Below are positions 57,652 to 64,000 of a DNA stretch of 64,000 nt, one piece after another (position 1 is the stretch's first letter; every line of letters begins with the position of its first letter). The DNA lies in assembly GCF_007830515.1 (NCBI RefSeq), contig NZ_VLKT01000017.1, positions 62,001 through 126,000 on the forward strand. Direction: 5' to 3'. The translations under genes and the position numbers were made by a program. The notes beneath the pieces were generated by a model that worked only from the letters and a program-made list of their open reading frames with translations, ran no database searches and had not been told where the DNA came from. This stretch comes from Mesorhizobium tianshanense (GTDB lineage Bacteria > Pseudomonadota > Alphaproteobacteria > Rhizobiales > Rhizobiaceae).

Positions 57652-57781
57652 CGGTGGAAAAATCCTTTGCCTTGCTCTAGCTCCACCCTCTTGTCATTTC
57701 AATGACGCGGCTCTTCACCGCTTCCTAACCCGGCTGCCGGAAGATGGCCCAGAACTGGAAGAACGGAATCGGAAGAGCGCA

Positions 57782-58720
57782 ATGCAGGAATTCCTCATCC
57801 CGGCCAAGCCAGACCTTCAGGCGGCTCGCGAAAGCTGGCTGAAGATGCTGGCGCGCGAACGCCGGCTGTCGCCGGAAACCGTGGAGGCCTATGAACGCGA
57901 CACGCGCCAGTTCCTGCACTTCCTGACCGGCCATTGCGGCGGTTCGCCCGGCATTTCGGATATCGCCGATCTGCGCCCGGCCGATCTGCGCGGCTTCCTC
58001 GCCGCCCGCCGCAACGCGGGCGCCGGCGCCCGCACGCTTGGACGGGGGCTCGCCGGCATCCGCTCGCTGCTGCGCTATCTGGAGCGGCGCGGCCTCGTCA
58101 ATGCGGCGGGTGCCGCGGCGCTGCGCGCGCCACGGCAGCCGAAGTCGCTGCCCAAGCCGCTGACGGCAAGCGATGCGAAACACGTCGTCTCCGTGGAAGG
58201 CCAACTGGCGGAGGAGCCGTGGATCGCCGCCCGCAACGCCGCCGTGCTGACGCTGCTCTATGGCTCGGGCCTGCGCATTTCCGAGGCGCTCGGCCTGTCT
58301 GGCGCCGACCTGTCGGCGCCCGGCGACGCGGTGCTGCGCGTCACCGGCAAGGGCGGCAAGACCCGGCTGGTGCCGGTGCTGCCGGTGGCGCTGCGGGCGA
58401 TCGCCGAATACCGCCGGCTCTGCCCCTATCATCTTGATCCGAAGGGCCTGCTGTTTCGCGGCGCCCGCGGCGGCCCGCTCAACCCGGCCATCGTCCAGCG
58501 CGACATGGCCAAGCTGCGCTCGGCGCTCAACCTGCCCGATACCGCCACGCCGCATGCCTTGCGCCATTCCTTCGCCACGCATCTGCTTGGACGAGGTGGC
58601 GACCTGCGCACCATCCAGGAATTGCTGGGCCACGCCAGCCTGTCGACGACGCAGATCTACACCGGCGTCGACACTGCGAGGCTGCTCGAAATTTATCAGT
58701 CGGCGCACCCGAGAGCATGA
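57782..58720 (+). CDS. xerC: tyrosine recombinase XerC
   Basis: A 312-residue recombinase that resolves chromosome dimers at dif with XerD and FtsK. The catalytic set is complete: Arg165 (GSGLRISE), Lys190 (GKGGKTR), His258 and Arg261 (HALRHSF), His284 (LGHASL) and nucleophile Tyr293 (QIYTG). The start at 57782 precedes the SAM-like N-terminal domain. XerC is preferred over XerD by the N-terminal extension, but the paralogue call is not firm. Confidence 0.9.
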   Translation: MQEFLIPAKPDLQAARESWLKMLARERRLSPETVEAYERDTRQFLHFLTGHCGGSPGISDIADLRPADLRGFLAARRNAGAGARTLGRGLAGIRSLLRYLERRGLVNAAGAAALRAPRQPKSLPKPLTASDAKHVVSVEGQLAEEPWIAARNAAVLTLLYGSGLRISEALGLSGADLSAPGDAVLRVTGKGGKTRLVPVLPVALRAIAEYRRLCPYHLDPKGLLFRGARGGPLNPAIVQRDMAKLRSALNLPDTATPHALRHSFATHLLGRGGDLRTIQELLGHASLSTTQIYTGVDTARLLEIYQSAHPRA

Positions 58721-58845
58721 CCGGCTGCATGATCCCGGAGGGCAACGGACGTTCGGACAGGATCGTGCGCAGTGAAGCCTCATCCGAGACAATTTTGCCG
58801 CGCCGGTTAACCATTTTGCCGTTCTTTGTATCTAGAAAGCGAGCC

Positions 58846-59913
58846 ATGAGACGCGTCATTGCCATCGCCGACCGCGCGGCCCTTGTGTCGCTGAGGCTGC
58901 TCGTGGCACTCAACGTCTTGTTTTTCCTCTCTTTCATCATCATCGCACTGCTCGCCGCAGGCAAGGCGCGCGCCGAAATCCCGGACTGCGCCGGCGCCGA
59001 CATGCTGCCGGCCTTGCAGAAGAACGACCTGGCGGCTTATCGCAAGATCGAGACCGAAGCGGCTGCGACACCGAACGGCAAGGGCCTGTTGTGGAAACTG
59101 GAAAAGGCCGGCGAAAGACCATCCTTCCTGTTCGGCACCATGCACATGACCGACCCGCGCGTGACCACGCTGCCGCCTGCCGCGCAAAAGGCCTTTGACG
59201 CTGCCGACACCCTCGTCATCGAGACCACGGAAGTGCTCGATCAGCAGAAGATGATGGCGGCGCTTTTCAAAGAGCCGGAGCTGATGATGTTCACCGACAG
59301 CACGACGCTGTCCTCGCTGCTGTCGCCCGACGACGCGGCGGCGGTGAACAAGGCGCTCGACGCGCGCGGCATCCCGCTGGCGAGCGTTGCCAAGATGAAG
59401 CCGTGGATGTTGTCGGCCATGGTGGCGCTCCCGGCTTGCGAACTGGCCCGGAGGGCCGGCGGCGCGCCAGTGCTCGACATCAAGCTCGCGGAGGACGCCA
59501 GGGCCTCAGGCAAGGTTGTCGAGGGGTTGGAGACCATCGCCGACCAGCTTCGCGCCATGGCCTCGCTGCCGCTCGCCTTTCACATGAAAGGCCTCGTCGA
59601 CACACTGAAGCTCGGCGATAGGATGAACGACCTGAACGAAACCATGATCGTGCTTTATCAGCGCGGCGACACTGGCATGTTCTGGCCGCTGTTCCGTGCC
59701 GTCCTTCCCGGCGGCGAGAATGATCTGGCGGACTATGCCGCCTTCGAGGAAACCATGATCACCAGCCGCAACAAGGTGATGATCGATCATGCCGGGCCGA
59801 TCCTCGCCAAAGGCAACACCTTCATGGCGGTCGGCGCCCTGCACCTTCCGGGCGCCAAAGGCCTGGTCGAGGATTTTCGCAGGGCCGGCTACACCGTCAC
59901 TGGCGTCGACTGA
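58846..59913 (+). CDS. TraB/GumN family protein
   Basis: A 355-residue exported or membrane-anchored protein. A membrane helix (about 15-40: SLRLLVALNVLFFLSFIIIALLAAG) ends in an ARA-like cleavage site. The GumN/TraB domain begins WKLEKAGERPSFLFGTMHMTDPRV and ends FMAVGALHLPGAKGLVEDFRRAGY; the GxxH (GTMH) and GALHL motifs are the conserved, probably metal-dependent, active-site pair. The family resembles Tiki metalloproteases. It stands alone after xerC. Confidence 0.88.
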   Translation: MRRVIAIADRAALVSLRLLVALNVLFFLSFIIIALLAAGKARAEIPDCAGADMLPALQKNDLAAYRKIETEAAATPNGKGLLWKLEKAGERPSFLFGTMHMTDPRVTTLPPAAQKAFDAADTLVIETTEVLDQQKMMAALFKEPELMMFTDSTTLSSLLSPDDAAAVNKALDARGIPLASVAKMKPWMLSAMVALPACELARRAGGAPVLDIKLAEDARASGKVVEGLETIADQLRAMASLPLAFHMKGLVDTLKLGDRMNDLNETMIVLYQRGDTGMFWPLFRAVLPGGENDLADYAAFEETMITSRNKVMIDHAGPILAKGNTFMAVGALHLPGAKGLVEDFRRAGYTVTGVD

Positions 59914-60192
59914 GTTGCACGGTTGAGTTGCGGACCATGAAAGACATGATTCTGATCGACTCTTTCCCGAATCACGACGCGAGAGCGGCAGCCTCGTCTC
60001 AGTGCAGGAAGGTCGAAAAGGCTCGTTTTGGACCGATCGCCACCAAGTTTGTGGGGGAAATGCAGGCAGGCAAGCGATTCCAGGTGCAAACTGCCCTGTT
60101 TTCGGCGTTTTCGATTCCTAGCGTGAAACCTGTTCAACGATTGCGCGTTGATTTGTGTTGATTGATACTTTTCATCCACGGAGGACACTTTT

Positions 60193-60552
60193 ATGGCGAA
60201 CCCAAACGACCCGTATACCACTCCGACCCCACCTCCCAAGTCGGGTGGCGGCGGCAGCGGCTGGCTGATTGCCCTGGTTGTCGTTATCCTGGCTATTGTC
60301 GCTTACTATATTTTTGGCAGAAGCGGTGAAGCGCCAGCGCCTGCCGAACCGCCGGCCGCCAGCACACCGGCCCCGGCGCCAACGCCCACTGAACCGGCGC
60401 CTGCACCGGCGGAGCCTGCGCCAGCCCCGGCACCCGCACCGGCAGAGCCTGCGCCTGCTCCAGCACCGGCCGAGCCCGCGCCGGCGCCTGCAGAGCCTGC
60501 GCCTGCTCCAGCGCCCGCAGAACCAGCGCCCGCACCAGCCCCGGCGCAGTGA
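60193..60552 (+). CDS. Pro/Ala-rich single-pass membrane protein
   Basis: A 119-residue protein. A polar N-terminus with Pro and Gly runs (PTPPPKSGGGGSG), one membrane helix (WLIALVVVILAIVAYYIFG, about 24-42), then about 70 residues of PAPAPAEPA-type repeats to the end. The tail is probably periplasmic and extended, perhaps spanning towards the cell wall. GGAGG is 8 bases before the start. It may be a TonB-like or wall-spanning linker, but no TonB C-terminal domain is present. Confidence 0.78.
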   Translation: MANPNDPYTTPTPPPKSGGGGSGWLIALVVVILAIVAYYIFGRSGEAPAPAEPPAASTPAPAPTPTEPAPAPAEPAPAPAPAPAEPAPAPAPAEPAPAPAEPAPAPAPAEPAPAPAPAQ

Positions 60553-60576
60553 TCGGCTGCTGATTTCAAAATACGA

Positions 60577-60600
60577 ACGGCCCGCTGAAGAGCGGGCCGT
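60577..60600. terminator. bidirectional hairpin terminator between the PA-rich gene and lpdA
   Basis: ACGGCCCGCT-GAAG-AGCGGGCCGT, perfect 10-bp stem, followed on the plus strand by TTGCTTT. It is 24 bases after the PA-rich gene and 30 bases after the lpdA stop on the minus strand, so it can serve both. Confidence 0.85.
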
Positions 60601-60630
60601 TTGCTTTAACGTTTGCGATATGCCGCTGAA

Positions 60631-62037
60631 TTACATATGGATCGGCTTGAAGAAGGTCGCCAGTGCCGCTTCCTTCACCGCTTCCGACATCGTCGGGTGG
60701 GCGTGGCAGGTGCGGGCAAGATCTTCCGACGAGCCGCCGAACTCCATCAGCACCGCCGCCTCGTGGATCATCTCGCCGGCGCCGAAGCCGACGATGTGGA
60801 CGCCGAGCACCCGGTCGCTCTGCTTGTCCGCCAGGATCTTCACGAAGCCGTCGGTATGCAGCATGGCGCGCGCCCGGCCATTGGCGCTGAACGGAAACTT
60901 GCCGGCCTTGTAGTCGATGCCGGCCTTCTTCAGCTCTTCCTCGGTCTTGCCGACTGAGGCGATTTCCGGACTGGTGTAGACGACGCTCGGGATCACCTCG
61001 TAGTTCACATGCCCGGCCTGGCCGGCAATGGTCTCGGCCACCGCCACGCCCTCGTCCTCGGCCTTGTGGGCGAGCATCGGCCCGGCGATGACGTCGCCGA
61101 TGGCATAGATGCCGGGCACATTGGTCTTGAGATGGCCGTCCGTCTTGACCAGGCCGCGCTCGTCGACCTCGACGCCGGCCTCCTTCAGCCCAAGACTGTC
61201 CGAATAGGCTCGGCGGCCCGTGGCGATCAGCACCGCATCCGCCTCGATCGTCTCGGCCGCGCCGCCCTTGACCGGCTCGAAGGTGACGGTGGCCCCGTTC
61301 TTGGCCTTGGCGACGCCGGTCACCTTGGCGCCGAGCCTGAATTCGAACCCCTGCTTGGACAGCATGCGCTGGAACTGTTTGGCGACCTCGCCGTCCATGC
61401 CGCCCAGGATGGTGTCGAGAAACTCGACGACGGTCACCTTGGCGCCGAGCCGCGCCCATACCGAGCCGAGTTCCAGCCCGATGACTCCGCCGCCGACCAC
61501 CACCAGATGGCCCGGCACCTTGTCCAGCGACAACGCGCCGGTCGAGGACATGATCACCTTCTCGTCGATGTCGACCTTGACGCCCGGAATGCCGGCGACG
61601 TCGGAGCCGGTGGCGATGACGATGTTCTTGGTCTCGATCTCCTCGACCTTGCCGTCCTCGCCGGTCACCGACACCTTGCCGGCGGACAAGACCTTGCCGG
61701 TACCGCGAAACGCGTCGATCTTGTTCTTCTTGAACAGGAAAGCGACGCCGTTGACGTTGGACGCCACGGTCGCATCCTTGTGCGCCATCATTTTCTTCAG
61801 ATTGAGCTTCGGCGCGCCGATCTCGACGCCCAGCGTGTCGAAGGAATGGCCGGCCTCGGCGAAGATCTCGGAGGCATGCAGCAGCGCCTTGGACGGGATG
61901 CAGCCGATATTGAGGCAGGTGCCGCCGAAGGTCGGGTTCTTCTCGATCACCGCCGTCTTCAGGCCGAGCTGTGCCGCCTTGATGGCGCAGACATAGCCGC
62001 CTGGTCCCGATCCGATGATAACGACGTCATAAGCCAT
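60631..62037 (-). CDS. lpdA: dihydrolipoyl dehydrogenase
   Basis: A 468-residue E3 flavoenzyme. FAD motif GSGPGG (9-14); redox disulfide Cys41-Cys46 (GGTCLNIGCIPSK); NAD motif VVVGGGVIGLELGS (about 180-193); active-site His447 and Glu452 (HAHPTMSE). There is no N-terminal lipoyl domain. It reoxidises lipoyl groups of 2-oxo-acid dehydrogenases or the glycine-cleavage H protein. In rhizobia an lpd follows sucAB; the genes beyond the window could test this. Confidence 0.95.
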   Translation of the reverse strand: MAYDVVIIGSGPGGYVCAIKAAQLGLKTAVIEKNPTFGGTCLNIGCIPSKALLHASEIFAEAGHSFDTLGVEIGAPKLNLKKMMAHKDATVASNVNGVAFLFKKNKIDAFRGTGKVLSAGKVSVTGEDGKVEEIETKNIVIATGSDVAGIPGVKVDIDEKVIMSSTGALSLDKVPGHLVVVGGGVIGLELGSVWARLGAKVTVVEFLDTILGGMDGEVAKQFQRMLSKQGFEFRLGAKVTGVAKAKNGATVTFEPVKGGAAETIEADAVLIATGRRAYSDSLGLKEAGVEVDERGLVKTDGHLKTNVPGIYAIGDVIAGPMLAHKAEDEGVAVAETIAGQAGHVNYEVIPSVVYTSPEIASVGKTEEELKKAGIDYKAGKFPFSANGRARAMLHTDGFVKILADKQSDRVLGVHIVGFGAGEMIHEAAVLMEFGGSSEDLARTCHAHPTMSEAVKEAALATFFKPIHM

Positions 62038-62078
62038 GATACTGTCCTTCTGGTCTGGCGCTCGGCCTTGGCTGGCAT

Positions 62079-62834
62079 CTAGCGGCCGCCGCCCATTTCC
62101 AAATTCGCGCCTGTCGTATAGGACGCCTCGTCCGACAGGAGCCAGAGAATTGCCGCGGCCACCTCTTCGGCGGTCCCCGCCCTTTGCATGGGCACGAAGT
62201 GGCGCATCCTCTCGATGCGATCCGGCTGTCCGCCGGAGGCGTGAATTTCGGTGTCGATAATGCCGGGACTGACCGCGTTGACGCGAATCCCTTCGGCGGC
62301 CACTTCGCGCGCCAGGCCAATAGTGAAGGAATCGATCGCACCCTTCGAGGCGGCGTAGTCGACATACTCGCCCGGTCCGCCAATTCTTGCAGCGATCGAG
62401 GAAATATTCACGATGGCGCCGCCCTTGCCGCCATGGCTGGTCGACATGCGCTTCACCGCTTCGCGGGCACAGAGCATGGAGCCAATGACGTTGATGCGCA
62501 TCATGCGCTCCAGCCTTGCCCCGCTCATTTCATCGACACGCGCCCTCTGGTCGACCACGCCGGCATTGTTGACCAGCGCGTCGAGCCGGCCGAAGGTCCG
62601 ATCGACCTTCTCGAACATCGACAGAATGTCGGCTTCGTTGCCGACGTCGCCCTTAAGGGCCAGTGCTTCGCCGCCATCCTGCTCGATCGCCTCGACAAGC
62701 GCCGTGGCAGCAGCCTCATTCGACGCATAGTTGACCGCAACACGATATCCAGCCTTGGCGGCAAGCCTGGATGTAGCGGCGCCAATGCCGCGGCTGCCGC
62801 CGGTCACCAGCAGTACTTTTTTGGGCGCACTCAT
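62079..62834 (-). CDS. SDR-family oxidoreductase
   Basis: A 251-residue short-chain dehydrogenase. Cofactor motif TGGSRGIG (11-18), NNAG (89-92), catalytic Ser near 145, Tyr160 and Lys164 (YVDYAASKGA). An Arg right after the Gly-rich loop and Asn/Tyr at the end of beta-2 favour NADP(H). It overlaps the preceding gene by 4 bases (ATGA) and is 41 bases before lpdA, so it is part of a run of minus-strand genes. Substrate unknown. Confidence 0.9.
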   Translation of the reverse strand: MSAPKKVLLVTGGSRGIGAATSRLAAKAGYRVAVNYASNEAAATALVEAIEQDGGEALALKGDVGNEADILSMFEKVDRTFGRLDALVNNAGVVDQRARVDEMSGARLERMMRINVIGSMLCAREAVKRMSTSHGGKGGAIVNISSIAARIGGPGEYVDYAASKGAIDSFTIGLAREVAAEGIRVNAVSPGIIDTEIHASGGQPDRIERMRHFVPMQRAGTAEEVAAAILWLLSDEASYTTGANLEMGGGR

Positions 62835-63340
62835 TCCTGACAACCCTTTAATGAAAAAACATCCCAAGGCACTTTCGAAAATCCGTTGGCGCCATAGGCG
62901 GCCGACATCTGCAATGATGGTCCGAGGTCGGGAAAGATCAGTTTCTTCGGGGCATCGACACCTTCAGCCGGCAGCAAGGCGATGTTGCCCTGGTCGTCGG
63001 AACTGTAGATGACGCCCTCCCACACGGTGCAGGCGGCGAGCTCATCGCCGGTGACGTCGCCGGTCGGGCATTTGTACATCAGCGAGCCATGCGGCCGCGC
63101 CACGCCTTCCGTCCACATGACGATACCGTCGAGCACGACGCTATTGTCGATCACCATCTTGAATGTGTTGGTGACGACAGCCGATTCGCCGGTCGGCCTG
63201 AAATCAATCTCGGCCGCGCTTTCGGCATCGCCATAGACGGCGAGTTCGAGCGGGCAGGCGGCGAGCGCGGCGGAGCTCGTGAACAAAACGGCCAGCGACC
63301 CAGCTACATATCCGATGGTGGGCGACGTAGCGCTTTGCAT
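62831..63340 (-). CDS. secreted protein of unknown function
   Basis: A 169-residue protein with a signal peptide (about 1-27, GSLAVLFTSSAALA). The mature part is acidic with a likely disulfide (CPLELAVYGD near the start and KGCQE at the end, plus KCPTGD/AACTVWEG). The motif IDFRPTGESAVVTNTFKMVIDNSVVLDG suggests a beta-rich fold. I do not recognise a family. It starts 10 bases after the DUF4241 gene and overlaps the SDR gene. Confidence 0.75.
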   Translation of the reverse strand: MQSATSPTIGYVAGSLAVLFTSSAALAACPLELAVYGDAESAAEIDFRPTGESAVVTNTFKMVIDNSVVLDGIVMWTEGVARPHGSLMYKCPTGDVTGDELAACTVWEGVIYSSDDQGNIALLPAEGVDAPKKLIFPDLGPSLQMSAAYGANGFSKVPWDVFSLKGCQE

Positions 63341-63350
63341 GACGGAGGGT

Positions 63351-64000
63351 CTACCTGGTCTCGCGCCCATCGGCGTTCTCCAGCACGCCGAAGTCGGTCA
63401 TGAGCAGCAACGGTTCGCCGCCCGCGTCCAGCCCCCAGAAAGACGGATAGGACCCATCGCCCCAACCGCTCCCGAACATGGCAATGTTGAGGGGGTTGCC
63501 GGCAACCGGGTGATGGAGCACGAACCTGTCCTGGTTCGGCGCAAATTCGGCAGCCAGGACCTCACCATAATAGTCGCCATATTTCAGCTTGTCCTGCTCA
63601 TCGGACATCAGCACGATGGCCGTCTTGTCCATGAACGAGCCTAGGCCGGCGTCGACGGGATACCCGTATACCTCGTCACCTTTCAATGCCGCGACATCCT
63701 CGCCAGGCACAGTGGCCAGTTCCCAGCGAACCGGCGCGCCGGGGCTGAAACGCAGGACCGCAGCCGCCACACGGCCTCGTGCTTCCAACAGCGAAACCGG
63801 ATAGCGCCCCGGCTCGACCTTGCGGCTCAAGGCTGGGGTTTCAATGTCGCTCACAAGAGGATCACAGGCGATGATCTCGCCCGTCGGCAAATCAAGCTCA
63901 CCGATCGGGGTAACCGTGATCTGCCGCTCCGCCATCTCGGCGTCGCTGAGAGCGAAGACGCCGAGATTACTGCTTACCTTGGAGACATCCCAGTCGGCTG
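63351..64000 (-). CDS. DUF4241 domain-containing protein, 5' end outside the window
   Basis: At least 216 residues, open to the right edge. An ATG at 63935 would give 194 residues, but the preceding in-frame residues (VSSNLGVFALSDAEMAERQ) look protein-like and no stop lies between 63936 and 64000, so the start is probably beyond the window. DUF4241 features: GELDLPTGEIIACDPLV and FSPGAPVRWELA, then GDEVYGYPVDAGLGSFMD. Function unknown. First visible gene of the run DUF4241 - secreted protein - SDR. Confidence 0.8.
   Translation of the reverse strand, partial: ADWDVSKVSSNLGVFALSDAEMAERQITVTPIGELDLPTGEIIACDPLVSDIETPALSRKVEPGRYPVSLLEARGRVAAAVLRFSPGAPVRWELATVPGEDVAALKGDEVYGYPVDAGLGSFMDKTAIVLMSDEQDKLKYGDYYGEVLAAEFAPNQDRFVLHHPVAGNPLNIAMFGSGWGDGSYPSFWGLDAGGEPLLLMTDFGVLENADGRETR

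Noticed and set aside
59928..60161. 77-codon frame after the TraB/GumN gene
   Set aside because: No ribosome site and an unpersuasive composition; the interval more likely holds the promoter of the Pro/Ala-rich gene.
60360..60550. Repeated GCGCCTGC-type DNA as a non-coding repeat
   Set aside because: The periodicity is explained by Pro-Ala codons of a gene with a good ribosome site and a terminator.

Overview
The window is a GC-rich, gene-dense chromosomal segment of an alphaproteobacterium of the order Hyphomicrobiales (Rhizobiales). The best guess is Mesorhizobium or a close Phyllobacteriaceae relative. Pointers are a Ros/MucR regulator, a DUF1127 protein, a CenR-like response regulator, the hemC-hemD / Mic60-like / hemY / TerB block beside tsaD-gpsA, the glnK-amtB pair near ftsK, sdhCDAB, and several families of palindromic intergenic repeats. 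No rRNA, tRNA, CRISPR array, prophage or transposase was seen. Most of the window is core genome. The less ordinary material lies in intergenic repeats, small ORFs and a few inserted accessory genes.

Layout. 1-9 kb: the end of a polyamine/Fe-type ABC operon divergent from a LuxR regulator, a bifunctional beta-oxidation enzyme, and a four-gene sugar ABC transporter of the ribose type. 9-12.3 kb: gnd and zwf (oxidative pentose phosphate), then a MucR-type regulator. 12.4-15.9 kb: an MFS exporter, a quinone reductase divergent from its probable TetR regulator, and a class I glutamine amidotransferase. 15.8-22.6 kb: TerB, HemY, Mic60-like and hemD-hemC on the minus strand, divergent from tsaD-gpsA. 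22.6-31 kb: a YciI, EVE and lysine-methyltransferase-like run, LysR/DUF1127, an L,D-transpeptidase, a CenR-like response regulator, a cyclic-nucleotide-binding protein, xthA and lolA. 31-37 kb: ftsK, amtB-glnK (nitrogen-controlled) and tesB. 37-46 kb: a UbiH-type hydroxylase, small stress-related genes (YCII, OsmC, SnoaL), YceH and sdhCDAB. 46-52 kb: two diguanylate cyclases, leuC and a methyltransferase. 52-58 kb: a polar amino-acid ABC permease and binding protein separated by a long hairpin, rplS, a TauE/SafE permease, a DUF4279 gene, and trmD-rimM. 58-64 kb: xerC, a TraB/GumN protein, a Pro-Ala-rich membrane protein, lpdA, an SDR, a secreted protein and a DUF4241 gene cut by the window edge.

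The most interesting observation is a pair of 144-bp intergenic elements with long imperfect inverted repeats (30261-30468 and 38667-38810). Their arms covary. Each copy supplies the TAG stop codon of the adjoining minus-strand gene. One copy is interrupted by a 60-bp palindromic insert flanked by a 4-bp CCGG duplication. Other leads are a 34-bp perfect inverted repeat between an ABC binding-protein gene and its permease gene, a tightly packed 38-codon ORF between sdhA and sdhB, and a terminator-bounded interval between amtB and ftsK that holds a gene-tail-like peptide.
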